From Hypericum androsaemum (Eukaryota > Streptophyta > Magnoliopsida > Malpighiales > Hypericaceae), in NCBI GenBank assembly GCA_963995505.1, contig OZ023197.1, forward strand, positions 5,426,121 to 5,490,120: DNA of 64,000 nt, written 5' to 3'. Of this stretch, positions 1-10,889 are shown in pieces; position 1 is the stretch's first letter, and each line of letters begins with the position of its first letter. A program made the translations under genes and the position numbers. The notes beneath the pieces were generated by a model that saw only the letters and a program-made list of their open reading frames with translations, made no database searches and had not been told where the DNA came from.

Positions 1-1504
1 CTGTTCGACTATAATGCTAGTGGCATAAGTTGTTCCCTACTTTGATATGCCAGCAGAGGTCACTAACAAGCAGCTCAAGAACAATGACGATTTTGTTTGG
101 CAAGTTGAGATTTCATTTAGTAATAAATTCATAATTGATGTTGAATTCTTGACAGAAAGTATCCACACTAACATCACAGTCAATGCTTCTGAAATTTACT
201 CTTATATCTATTAAATTAGGTAAAAAGGTTAGGATACGAAATTATGCAATATTTAGCTTAGCTTGACTAATCTACTCCACTCTTTTCCTCAATAAATTTA
301 TATCCATTAAATTACTTCATTTATACGAGGGGACATTATCTAGAAATAACTAGGGTTGTGCAATCAGTTTATACATAAATAATTTTGATTCGGGTTCGGT
401 ATGCATTTTTTCTTAATTTTGATATTTGATATATTCGGTATTCGATATTTTGATTTGGTATATACCGATCATACAATTAGAAATAACTTATCTTTTTAAT
501 AAGAAATAGCCGACATTTGATAAGCTTTTCTAAAAAGTTTACTATAGTTTTGGTTAGGGTTTGGTTTTAATATAGAGACTTTGTGTTAGCATTCCAACAA
601 TTTGTTTTTCTAACAATTACATCGCAAACGCGCATGGACCTAGACGCCCAAACCTTTTCTAACAATTTCTTAAAATGACATTTACTAAACAATTGCTAAT
701 AATTTGAATTGAAGAAGTGAATACATAACTTTCATGATATCATAGGTTCAAATCCTGGTTACCACAAAATTTATAAGAATTTACTAGATTAATTCAAATT
801 AGTAAAACATGACTATGTTTAATATTCAACTAGATTAAATAATTCAAAATTATAAGAATTACTTATAAGCCTCGAATTTCTCAAAAGGTGTTGAGAATAT
901 GATAGAATCTCATGCTGATAATGTGTTATAAATTTTATCAAATATAACGGCAACAAGCAAAGAGAAAAAGGATAGGAAAAGAGAACATGAACTTCTCGTC
1001 GAGAATGCACATAAAATGACAAAAATATGAATTCCATTTATAGGCTAAGACATTAAGTAACTATAACCCCCCACAAAAGACATGATATATCTCTACCAAT
1101 CTACAAGAGACATGTAGATTGATGGGCCCAATCATTAATCAAATGATGGCCAATGATTAATTATGGAATGAAATCTTAAAATAGTTATGAGTTGGCTAAT
1201 AAAGAAATGTTGTACTAGAAAAAGAAGTTGAACTTCTGACCAAATAATAATTTAATTATTATCTTTTGTTTTTAGCACGTAGAAAGACTAATTAATTAAC
1301 GAAAATAATCTTTAAAACATGAGAGATAATATATGTATTTTCACATCACACACTTTTTTGTTGCGTATTCACATCGTATACTTATGGTCCCTTTATTTTT
1401 CTTTTTTACTTTATAACATGTGAATGTTAACCACAATTTTGTATGCTTTATTTAAGGAATGTGATTGGATCATTTTTTAAAAGACCCACGGAACAAATTT
1501 CGAA
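1..1504. other. AT-rich intergenic DNA without recognisable gene
   Basis: No open frame here resembles a protein family I know. The sequence is AT-rich, with short homopolymers and frequent stops in all frames. A tRNA B-box-like string near 750 was considered and not accepted as a SINE. Confidence 0.6.
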
Positions 1505-1788
1505 GAGTAAATTATTCTCATGTTTCTGATTTTATATTTTATTATTCACAGGTCCCTGACTTTCAGAAATAGTGTATGAAGTTTCTACTTTTTAAGAAAA
1601 TATTGGTCTGAGGTCTCTAGTCATTATATCTGAGATTTTCTTCTGAGATTTCTAAGAAGATCGATTCGGTGACTAGAGACCTCAGACCAATATATTCTTA
1701 AAAAGCAAAGACCTCATACACTATTTCTGAAAGTTAGGAACCTGCGAGTAATAAAACTATAAACCAAAAACCTGAGGATAATTTGCAC
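1505..1788. mobile_element. Mutator-like MITE, palindromic, about 284 bp
   Basis: The two halves are long inverted repeats of each other, with matching blocks such as 'gaggtctctagtca' and 'tgactagagacctc', and only a short loop near 1635. Flanks 1496-1504 (aatttcgaa) and 1789-1797 (aattttgaa) form a 9-bp target duplication with one mismatch. A 9-bp duplication with long terminal inverted repeats is the Mutator superfamily pattern. It has no coding capacity. The transcript would fold into a long hairpin. Confidence 0.7.
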
Positions 1789-2005
1789 AATTTTGAATCT
1801 CTAAAATTTCACCACAAAAAATTAAGCCAATTAATTTAGGGGAAACACCAAAAAAGCAAGCAAATTTATCCGCTTTTCCCGATTAGGTTCCACGCAACAT
1901 ATCATCGGACAGTAACCATATTCTAAGACGCTTAAAACCAACCGAAGATTCAGATCATAACCGAAGAGGGGCACAGTTGCGGCGGCGCGTCACTCAGCAG
2001 CAGCC

Positions 2006-2968
2006 CTAGGAGGCACTGGCTCGCTCGGCTCGGCTTACGAGCCAGTCGACGATGTCCCCGAACACTAAGTCCACGCCCTCGTCGGACTCGCCGATCAGCT
2101 GGTGCCACATCCCGGGGTATATCTTCAGCGTCTTGTCCACGCTCGACGCGCGCGCGTGGAGCTCCCTCGCGCACTCCGGGTCGCATACAACGTCGTCTTC
2201 GCCGTGCACGATCAGCATCGGCGCCTCCACCTCCTCGAACCTCCCCTGCAGCTCCGCGCACACCCGCAGCAGCTCCTTCGCCGTCGCCGCCCTCGGCCTG
2301 GCCACCACGCGCCGCGGGCTCGCCATCGCCAGCTTCCGCTTCTGCTCCTCCTTGAACGAGACCTCCGGGATCGACCCGCGCGTCGGAACCACGCGCCAGG
2401 TTGGGATGAGAGCGGCGGCGACCCCGAGGAGGTGCTCGAGCGGCCACGGCGGCTTGAACTTGGCGCTGATCCCGCACATGGCGCCGTTGAGGACGATCCC
2501 GTCCCAGGCGCGGGGCTCCCGGAGCGTGAGGAAGAGGGCGATCGCGCCGCCGAGGGACTCGGAGTAGAGGAAGGCGGGGAGGCTGGGCGCGTGGTTGCGG
2601 CGGAAGTCGGCGAAGAAGGTCTGGCAGTCGTCGACGACGGGGGAGAGGTCGGGGATGTGGTGGAGGAGGCCGTCGGAGAAGCCGTGGCCCTGGTGGTCGA
2701 GGGCGCAGACGGTGAAGCCGGAGGAGGCGAAGAGGACGGCGGTGAGCTGAACGAGCCAGCTGGATTCGCCGGTGAAGCCGTGGACGACGGCGACGCAGCC
2801 GATGGGAGGTGAGTTGAGTGGGGCCCACCACTGGGTGAAAAGGCGGAGGCCGCGGGGGTTGGTGACGTACTCCGAGGAGTGGGACACACCGTGCTTGGCG
2901 TAGAAGTCCTCCGGTGTCAGGGACCCGAAGGGGCTCTCCTCGCTCGCTTCTGCGATCGGGTGCTTCAT
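2006..2968 (-). CDS. alpha/beta hydrolase, monoglyceride lipase (MAGL)/caffeoylshikimate esterase-like
   Basis: This is an intronless 320-residue protein of the Hydrolase_4 (serine aminopeptidase S33) type, the size usual for plant MAGL-like proteins. Members cleave monoacylglycerols, lysophospholipids or caffeoyl-shikimate; the substrate cannot be told from sequence. The oxyanion-side motif HGF is at residues 63-65. The nucleophile elbow is SESLGG with Ser138, so the first Gly of GxSxG is Ser. The acid is Asp259 in HGEDDVVCDP and the base is His289 in GMWHQLIGE, so the triad is complete. There is no signal peptide or membrane segment, so a cytosolic or membrane-peripheral site is likely. The start at 2968 precedes a conserved N-terminal region and lies just after a CT-repeat leader. 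The coding sequence is very GC-rich against an AT-rich surround, which creates long spurious frames on both strands. Confidence 0.9.
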   Translation of the reverse strand: MKHPIAEASEESPFGSLTPEDFYAKHGVSHSSEYVTNPRGLRLFTQWWAPLNSPPIGCVAVVHGFTGESSWLVQLTAVLFASSGFTVCALDHQGHGFSDGLLHHIPDLSPVVDDCQTFFADFRRNHAPSLPAFLYSESLGGAIALFLTLREPRAWDGIVLNGAMCGISAKFKPPWPLEHLLGVAAALIPTWRVVPTRGSIPEVSFKEEQKRKLAMASPRRVVARPRAATAKELLRVCAELQGRFEEVEAPMLIVHGEDDVVCDPECARELHARASSVDKTLKIYPGMWHQLIGESDEGVDLVFGDIVDWLVSRAERASAS

Positions 2969-3213
2969 CTTCTCTCTCTCTCTCTCTGCCTTCAGGTCTC
3001 CTCGCGGTCGCCCGGTCGTCTGGTACGAGGAGAGAGAAGGAGGCGTATTGGGTTTGGGTCGGTGGTTGGTTGGATGTTAGTTTGGGTTTTAGGGAGGGAG
3101 GGAGGGAGGGAGCGTTGGAGGATTAAATGCTAGAGTGCAGCCGTTTTGTATTGGAGGAGGTGACGGGGTGTACAAGGCGTGACTTCAAGTGGGGACCACC
3201 CAGAAGGTTTATA
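2969..3213 (-). promoter_or_regulatory. leader and putative TATA box of the alpha/beta hydrolase gene
   Basis: On the minus strand a TATAAA lies at 3213-3208, about 240 bases before the start codon. The likely leader contains a (CT/GA)n run at about 2970-2987 and a GGGA run near 3092-3112. CT-rich leaders are common in plant genes. The transcription start itself is not visible. Confidence 0.4.
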
Positions 3214-4479
3214 AAAAAAAATTTGGTTAAACTCGTTTTTGTTTAACCGCTTGGTGGATATGATTACAATAATTCATGCCTCATTTTTCAGGGATCTTGT
3301 GAATCAATTCTCACTCCTCTTTGAAAGGGGAGGGAACAAAGTTCAGAGTCGTCTAAAGTTTCGGGTTTAGGTAAATTTGCCTAAATTTTGCCCAAAAAAT
3401 ATTTTTTTTATTTTTTTAAATATAGAATAAGATAACAAAACTTTTTTTTAAGGTTTAATAAGATAACAAAACTTGAATTTAACAATGTTATATTTGTAAG
3501 AATTCATAATCAGATTTTTTTTTCTTAAGTCAAAATTGATCTAGCATATATATTAACTCGTTTTTTATTTGTTATACTAAATAAACATTGACAATGAAAA
3601 TAGAAAATCTTGTAAAAAATATCAATGTTCTTAAAACAGAAACGAAGACAACGTGGATCTGATTTCCCCATGAATTGTTAATGCAAAACATATCTTTTAT
3701 AAATAAATTACTTAAAATTTGACAAATTACTCAATTTAATATGTCGTCTAACGAAAATGGCTAGATTCCATAAAAAACCCATATCTTTTATATAGAGATT
3801 TTTATACAAAAAAGATTAATGAAATTGCCCATAAAATTTATCCGGCAATGTGGAAAGTCTTTTATACGAAGAAATTTTTTGGCAAGACATGGAGCGGAAC
3901 GGATAAGAAAATGGTACATGATGAATAGCCATCAATAATTGTCCCTCGAGATGAGTTATTATGGCAGAGAGATCTCGCTATCAATTTAGGTCTCAACAGA
4001 AAGCAGTACGTGCAGATGAAATAATAGAGCGGACTGTATGAACATTAACTCGGTAGGACAGATAACAGGCGAGGGCATTAGTCTACGTTTGTTTCGGCAG
4101 TAATTCGGTTAAGATTTAAGGTCGTTAACTCTTGTAGCTAATCTCGTCTAGCTATGATAACCAACTTTATCATTTTACCATCTACGAATTGGTATTTGTT
4201 ATCTAATACGTATCCTCATCTAATGTCTATGTACTTTACATTACTGATTTGTAACCCTCATGTAATCGTAATGATAAGCTTTAAACCACAATTCTAAAAA
4301 AAAAACCATCCCTAAAATACATCAAAGAAAATTTTCCATTGATCTGTGCAGCACTTCAGATCTATTCAAAGCATTCCCTTTTATTTTTCCTTATCTCACC
4401 AATTTTATTTTTCCTAAATTAAAGATCACATACCAACAAATTACTTGAATCAAATGATAAGTGCTTACCAAAAAAATTA
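3214..4479. other. intergenic DNA, nothing recognised
   Basis: The DNA is AT-rich with runs of T and A. No coding frame, RNA gene or bounded repeat could be supported. Confidence 0.55.
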
Positions 4480-4617
4480 AATGATAAGTGAGTTGTTCTA
4501 TCTTAACCAAAAGGTCTTGGATTCCAACTATTGGGAATGTAGCAGTGTTAAATACTTTTAAAGAAAACTTTGCTGCCTTCAAATATCCTATCCCGACCCG
4601 AACTTGAATTAGTCGAG
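4480..4617 (+). repeat. SINE-like dispersed repeat, family copy 1
   Basis: The order 'agttgttctatcttaacc', then 'gttaaatactt', then 'gaattagtcgag' recurs in reverse orientation at 29981-30140 and, more decayed, near 24815, 52380 and 56610. The shared core resembles a tRNA-derived A/B-box head followed by a unique tail. Boundaries are approximate and no clear target duplication was found. Confidence 0.45.
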
Positions 4618-5600
4618 ATAAAAATTGAAAGAATCAAATACAATTAATTTTTAAGTTTTCAAAGGAAATGAGAATATGCTCAAAGTTGATTAGAAGATGA
4701 GACAAATTTGGATTAAGGGAGCATTAAGAAAAGAAAGTACATTTAAGAAACACACCAGTTGGTTTGAGATCTTGGTTCTTGCAGCTAGAGCTGTGGACAA
4801 ACTATATTTGCATCAGCTACACGTTTGAGCTTTGTTCATACGCTCAATCTAACACTAACATGAAGTTCATGAAAAAGAAAAAATTCAACAGAGAAATTTA
4901 AACTGTACAGAATTTCATACATAAGCGCCTGCCTTGGTCCTTTATTTACAAGCTCTGCAGCAACCAATTTAATCCTTCAAAACGATGGCTTATTCCAATT
5001 CTTCATCAAGGCACGCTGAAAGGGACAAACCAAGCCTAGTCAGGTCGGGAAACCACAATGACAAAGCCAACTAAAAGCTGTCAACATATGTATCCAAGAT
5101 TCCATTCACAGGCCCTTTCCACGGCCGTCGCGGTTCTGCCACTAACAATTTCTATCCACGGTTCCAAAATGGTCTACACAATGCTATTCGGAGATTTGTC
5201 GAAAGAAACAGGTACATTTAGTCAAGATCGCGACGGACTTGTTTTCTCCATTGCAGGAGTATGCTGTAACAAGAACAGAACTCCAGAAAACAGCTACATT
5301 CTCATAACAATGTCATGAACCTAACATACATGCAGGCCTCAGACAGTAGATGAAGCAGCTTTTCTTCTCTCGATATCGTATCTACGTGTAAGAAAACTCG
5401 CACACACAAGCCGAGCAGGGGCCGCAGCAGAAAGGCAAGTTCATCACTAACCACAATTCTCAACTTCCAAACTAATCTCAAGCACAGAATCATTTCATTA
5501 GAATTCCAATAAATATAAGAATACCACATCCATACCCAATCTCAATTCAATTGCCACCTCCCAAAAGGCACACAAATCCAATTCCACAATAATCGTCGAG
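4618..5600. other. 3' flank of the small Cys-rich gene
   Basis: There is no supported coding frame. The part near 4900-5600 may be the 3' untranslated region of the minus-strand gene that stops at 5601, but no polyadenylation point can be fixed. Confidence 0.4.
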
Positions 5601-6172
5601 TTATTCGCCATCGTATCCATTGGCGTCGAATAATCTAGAGTCAACTGCAGGCAAGGACTGCATTCGAAAATTTTCTAAACTCGACATTTACTTGAGAGAA
5701 TCCAAGTAAATGATGTAACGCCCTGGGAGGTCACCCATCCTGAAATTGTCGATGTCAAGCGCATTTAATGTTTGACAAAAAAGTAAGTGCACATCCAATC
5801 AACTCAGCCTTTCACATAGAACATATTATTTACCGGATTTCTCAAATGATCACATCATTCCTAACCAGTATTCAAAACATCAATCAAACCAGATGTCGGA
5901 CTCCATCCATAAATTCAAAAAAAAAACCCTAGGCAAACATGTATAACGAGAGAGAGGGGCAAAAAGGTAAAAGAGCAGAGTAGACCTCCACAGCCGAAGC
6001 AGCAGTAGCAGCAAGAGAGGGCCATAAGCAACTCCCGGACGACCAGCCCGGCCTTATCGGACCTCGAAGCGTGCTTCTCCGGCAAGAGCCGCTCCTCGAG
6101 GTGGTTGTGGTGGTTGCCGTTGAGAGAGGGAGAGGAGGAGCGACGGGGATCGTAGCTCTTGTCGGAGTTCAT
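5601..6172 (-). CDS. small Cys-rich protein of unknown function, two exons
   Basis: Proposed exons (minus strand) are 6172-5986 and 5644-5601, giving 76 residues. Exon 1 starts MNSDKSYDPRR and carries a basic/His/Leu stretch (NHHNHLEERLLPEKHASR) and then RELLMALSCCYCCFGCG, with five Cys at residues 54-61. The donor is GAG|GTCTAC and the acceptor CTGCAG|TT. Exon 2 adds a short acidic tail (DSRLFDANGYDGE) and a stop. A short hydrophobic segment ending in a CC-x-CC cluster suggests palmitoylation or membrane anchoring, but that is inference. I believe similar small plant proteins exist but cannot name the family. A longer in-frame extension upstream to 6376 looks like leader sequence. The intron holds a Cassandra LTR remnant. 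Confidence 0.55.
5714..5856 (-). mobile_element. degenerate Cassandra LTR remnant
   Basis: It begins TGTAACGCCC and keeps 'gggaggtcacccatcctga', the 5S rRNA-derived block of Cassandra TRIM elements. 'aagcgcatttaat' and a tail resembling 'catttcagacagaaca...tttacggg' follow in the same order as in the two better copies at 32730 and 44006. An internal stretch of about 80 bases is missing compared with those copies. No target duplication survives. It lies in the intron of the small Cys-rich gene. The strand given is that on which the 5S block is sense. Confidence 0.65.
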
Positions 6173-6488
6173 ACGGAGAAGGTTCTGTTCGGTTTTGGTA
6201 AGGTAGGCGATTTTGAACGAATCCCTTATTCTCTTCGATGGCCATATATGCATCTCCTCTGCGCCGGAATTTTCGTTGACCGGGGTGACGTTTGTTTTGA
6301 CGACTTCGGAGATATAAAGAGCGGTTTTATTTTTAAAGAGACCATGAAGGCAGGAAAACCGAAACAAGGATGGCAATTATACATTTGTTACGAGGGTATA
6401 ATCTCGATCCAAATCCGAAAGATCTAAATTGTGAACTTCTCTAAACTCAGTTTCTATCGTGATTTTTTTATATAAAAAAAATAGCATG

Positions 6489-7209
6489 TAGGATGGCAGA
6501 AATATTCATACCCTGAGGGTCGGACCCTACTCTTACTCTACGGGTCTAGGGTATGTTGACTTTGACTGGGTCTAGGGTATGGTAAGGTATGGGTATGGGT
6601 CCATGTTTAGAGGTAGGGTCTAGGATAGGGTATGAATCCATAGCTAAACTATGTGGGTCAGACCCTACCCTTACATTTTTACCCTATTTTAGACTCTACC
6701 CTAATTAGACTCTAGTTAGACCTTTGTTAGACCATATTGATAATATATATAATATATTTTACGGTTAACTTTAACATATTTATTATGTTATTCAGCAACT
6801 AGTTTAGAAGATGTCGTGAAGGATGGATCATTAGAAGCTGACATACTATTTTTTTTGTTGAATTGTTTATGTACTTCAAATTCTAAAAAAACTTTGGACT
6901 ATTAAAATTAAATTACAAAATTTGATGTTTCATCAATTTTCTATTGAATGTTGATGTGTAACGTAGTAGATGTCTTGAATTTATTTAAATTTTATATAAA
7001 AATTAAGTTTTGATTAAAAATTATCAAAATGCAGAACGTTAAAGGGTTGGACCCTTCAGACCCTGTAGACCCTGGGTCTCCAGGAGAGTAGGGTATGAAT
7101 CTAACAATAAAAAATTTGTAGGGTCGAGGGTAGGGTATGGGTCCATCCAAAAAAACTAGGGTATGGATAGGGTCCTATCAATACCCTACCCTACCCATTG
7201 CAATCCCTA
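6489..7209 (+). mobile_element. non-autonomous hAT element, 721 bp, copy 1
   Basis: The ends are TAGGATGGCAGA and GCAATCCCTA, a typical hAT terminus. The flanking 8-mers atagcatg and atggcatg (one mismatch) fit the 8-bp hAT duplication. The subterminal zones are full of 'taggg(t)atgg' and 'ctaccct' repeats, the centre is AT-rich, and there is no transposase. A second copy lies at 29152-29879 in the opposite orientation. Confidence 0.75.
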
Positions 7210-7382
7210 ATGGCATGAGTATGGATACTTATCCTATCTGAATATGTTTAAGATAATATTAAAATAATATATTAATTAATCAAAACCTCAATTTTGGCCT
7301 ACACAACTTTGAATTTTTTTATTTGATTGTTTTTTTATTGACTCGTTTTAACGAACCAATCAATTACATTAACATTTTTTAA

Positions 7383-7782
7383 GAGCAAATTGCCCTCAGG
7401 TCCCTAGTATTTACTTAAATTACTATTTTAGTCCCTGTTATTTTGAAATCGAAAGTTCGGTCCCCCTAGTTTGCTTTTATTGAACTCTCAGGTCCCTATC
7501 GAGTCAACTGCTAATGTCATCGGTCAATATAATATTTTTATGACCTTTTTTACCCTTACAAAAAATAAAAAACTTAAATCATCTCTCTCCTCCTCCTCCT
7601 CCTCCAAACAATCAACTTCATCGGACACAATTGTCATTTTTAAAATAAATTGAATGATGACATCAGCGAAGGACCTAAGAGTTCAATAAAATCAAACTAG
7701 GGGACCTAACTTTCGATTTCCAAACAGCAAGGACTAAAATAATAATTTAAGTAAATAATAGGGACATAAGGATAATTTGCTC
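7383..7782. mobile_element. Mutator-like MITE, 400 bp
   Basis: Long inverted repeats start GAGCAAATTGCCCTCAGG on the left and end in its diverged complement (GGATAATTTGCTC). The arms of about 120 bp pair base by base ('tagtccctgtt', 'cgaaagttcggtcccc'). Flanks 7374-7382 (attttttaa) and 7783-7791 (tttttttaa) form a 9-bp duplication with one mismatch. The loop includes a CTC-trinucleotide run. It is non-coding. Its terminal sequence resembles that of the 1505-1788 element. Confidence 0.7.
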
Positions 7783-8152
7783 TTTTTTTAATGAATAATA
7801 AAGACCTGTTGGTCGTCCTTTGTCGTGACTTTAAAGACTTGTATTCTACGTGACAAGAATAAGGATCTCGATCTAGTCTTAAAAAAGAGTATAAAAATTT
7901 GAGTCTTATCAATCTTATCCTCATTCTACCCAAATTAAGTTGGGGATTCGTTAGGTATGTATGAATGTTTGACTTCAATGTTTTTTGGAAAAGTAAACTT
8001 CATTATATAATTTTGTGATTTAAAAATTTATCAAAATGATACTGGTGGTTTCAATGGTCCGACATTTATGATTCAAGTAACTGTCTAAGTTTCGTTGACC
8101 ACATGGTACTGTTTCCGTGCTGATGTGATACGCCAATCGGACAAAAACTGAG

Positions 8153-8439
8153 TTTTTTTCCTAAAGGGGGTTATTTTTTCTGACAATTATAATAATAGGG
8201 TTCTCGGGGAATATTTTCCCTGTCTGGTGTTCAGTTAAAAAATGCTCGAAAATGAGCGTTTATATGTGCAAGAAAATGCTGCAAACAGAGCATTTTTTGG
8301 GTTGACCACGCTCTGTTTCGAGCATTTTCGGACTTCTCTCGACAGCCCACTGCCACGCAGTATGTTCACGTCGGCTCCATGCTCAGATTTTTTTCCGGCT
8401 CGGCTGGGCGAAAAACCGCTTCATTTTGGACGTTTTCGC
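8153..8439 (+). repeat. dispersed repeat, copy a of a pair
   Basis: It shares about 270 bases in direct orientation with 10610-10876, including 'gggttctcggggaat', 'tatatgtgcaagaaaatgct', 'ggttgaccacgctct', 'ccacgcagtatgttcac' and 'ggctcggctgggcgaaaaa'. Copy a has an extra 'acttctctcgacagcccact' block. No transposon class is recognisable. Confidence 0.7.
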
Positions 8440-9585
8440 TTGAGAACTAGATGCTTCCTTAAACATGTTATCTTATATTAGTCGAATAAGGAAATTATTG
8501 TATAAAAGAATATTCAACTCTTCCGGAAGATGTAATAACGGATGATAGTTTAATGTGTATAATTCGATTAGTCAATTTTTATGGGACCGACAAAGCCACG
8601 GATCAACTAATATGGTTCCTCTCCCAACAACTTAGAACTATTATAATCGGCTCGTAGAGTATGATATTTGTTTTTGACAATGGCATACTCGTAGAGTACA
8701 ATATTAATAATAATACTATATAAAATGATAATTTTTTTAAATTGATAAAAAAAAAAGTTATGGTCCCAAATCAGGACCAATATTAAAATTCGTATTTTTA
8801 GTGTTAAATCTCTATCTCAACTTCCGCATAAAGTAATTTTTTAAATAAATACATATACTCTTACATATTCTACGAATTTGAAAAATATTTTATGATAATA
8901 GTTTGTACTAAACTTACTTGATCGATAATTTTTTACTTAATTTTTCATCTTTTGAATCATTTTTAAATAGACATTATAATTATCATTTTATTGTAACAAA
9001 AAATATCAATTGAATATAACATTTGTATAGAGCAACATGCCAAATTCTTTGATGATTTGAATATTGACAAAAAATAACTAGAGTTTATAAAGATCTTTTT
9101 ACTTGAGTATAAAGAAAGAATTTTTTCGGGTATATATGTATTTATTGGCCAGCAGCTCATTACTAATAATTCAAAATTAAAATAATATAAACCTCCTCTT
9201 TATTGGCCAGTAACTTTATTTAATTTTTTATAATAACAAAAAATAAAACAAATTGCAAAAAATTTAATGAATTTTTTAAACAATTACAAAAATATAAATT
9301 ATTGCGTAATAGTATGTCACTTAATGGCAGAAAATACCAAAACGTGCCATCATTTTAGAAAACATTCGATCGGCTCAAAATAGGGCGTTTCCAATTTCAC
9401 AACAAAAAAACCCACGGCGAAGCCGAAAACGCCAAGTGGGCGGCCGAATTGTCGCCAATATGCCTGCTTAACAATTTAAAATAGGACCGAGGTTATTCAT
9501 AAGAGCTGAGAGCACTTAAATAGATATGATGAGCACGTGAGAAACACATATATCTGAAAGTTGAGCAAGAGGATATAAGTTCGAG
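8440..9585. other. AT-rich intergenic DNA
   Basis: No gene or bounded element was recognised. There is one GC-richer patch near 9350-9450. Confidence 0.5.
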
Positions 9586-9771
9586 TTAACTGATAAAGCG
9601 GATGATGTTAGGAAGGGCTTTTATGGGCTGCGTAGGAACAGGCGAAGGGGGAAGCGTGACTTTATATTCTGTGAGATGGACAGGTGCTTGGCGTATGCAC
9701 TCACTGCGACGTGGTTGTATACTAACTGGATCGACTTGTGGAGAGGGTTGCTCAGTTGAAGCATTTGACAT
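9586..9771 (-). pseudogene. Ty1/copia polyprotein fragment (integrase-RT linker)
   Basis: The 61-residue frame reads RRSECIRQAPVHLTEYKVTLP and then PIKALPNIIRFIS. This is the Ser/Pro-rich linker between integrase and reverse transcriptase in plant copia polyproteins, where 'RRS.R...P.HL.DY' is typical. Nothing continuous follows on either side and no LTR is visible. It lies opposite in strand to the RT remnant at 10890. Confidence 0.55.
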
Positions 9772-10609
9772 CTGACCGTCCGAATCATTTGGTGAAATAT
9801 GAACCCAATAGCATCAGATTCAATCTGAGATGGACACCGTTCATCAGCTTCCTAAACCGTTATTGGCGCTTCTGAATGAGTGGTCGGGAAAGGGCTACAT
9901 AAGGCAAATCAAATCAATCCTCGTTGTCTGATGATCCGTTACTTCAAGAATGTGGCGATTCTTGCGCTCGACATCACCAAACTAAGATATGAGTATGATT
10001 CTACTAATATCCTACCCAACTCTACCCATAATCATCTCTATTATTTTTAACAAAAAGAATGGCTCCAGATTACTTTCTAAATAGAAAAGACGGTGGTTGA
10101 GTAATTATATGCAGAGTTTAAAAATTGACAATCCTAAATTCCCACCAAAAAGTAACAATGCTAAATAGCTTCTGGAAAGCAATTAATTGGAAGGCCGGTT
10201 GTTATTTTGACTTTACGGTACGGAGGTAGTCAATTGGGCCAGGTCTAAACAATTCAGGCCCAAATATTCGGGTGTATAGCTCTAACCTGCAATTACACCC
10301 CGCACAGAACATTACTTCTGGTACATGTTCACACAGAAAGCCCTGGTGGCCGCTGCCAAGCCAAATCCATTTAGCTCAAGGAAAGTAACTTTCAGGGTTT
10401 CTCGATATTCAAAATTCGTATTCGACTTGAATCTAGATTAGTCGGTTTAATAATTATTTGGATAAAAAGTAATGTAAATTTTAAATTCTTTGGAAGGTTA
10501 GAAAATAGTTGTTGTAATACTACTGGAAAAATTATTCATTTTATAAATAAAATTGTTATAAATGCAACACGAGGAATTAAATTCTCGTAACTGAGGTAAA
10601 TTTTTGGGA

Positions 10610-10876
10610 TTTTTTTCTTAAGGGGATTATTTTTTTTGACAATTACAATAATAGGGTTCTCGGGGAATGTTTTTCTTGTCTGGGGTTTAATCAAAAAACC
10701 CTAAAAAATGAGTGTTTATATGTGCAAGAAAATGCTGCAAACGAAGTGTTTTTGGGTTGACCACGCTCTATTTCGAGCGTTTTCGGGCTTGCCACGCAGT
10801 ATGTTCACCTCGGCTCCATGCTCAGATTTTTTTTTGGCTCGGCTGGGCGAAAAACTGCTCCATTTTGGGCATTTTT
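10610..10876 (+). repeat. dispersed repeat, copy b of a pair
   Basis: This is the direct-orientation partner of 8153-8439, shorter by one internal block. It ends immediately before a copia RT remnant, so the pair may derive from a retrotransposon non-coding region; that link is a guess. Confidence 0.7.
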
Positions 10877-10889
10877 GTGCAAATTAATT

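Noticed and set aside
720..790. Possible tRNA-derived SINE with 'ggttcaaatcc'
   Set aside because: Only a B-box-like string is present; there is no A box at proper spacing, no tail and no duplication.
1950..2889. Several long frames overlapping the hydrolase gene on both strands
   Set aside because: GC-rich coding DNA keeps other frames open. Only the 320-residue frame shows a protein family with a complete catalytic triad.
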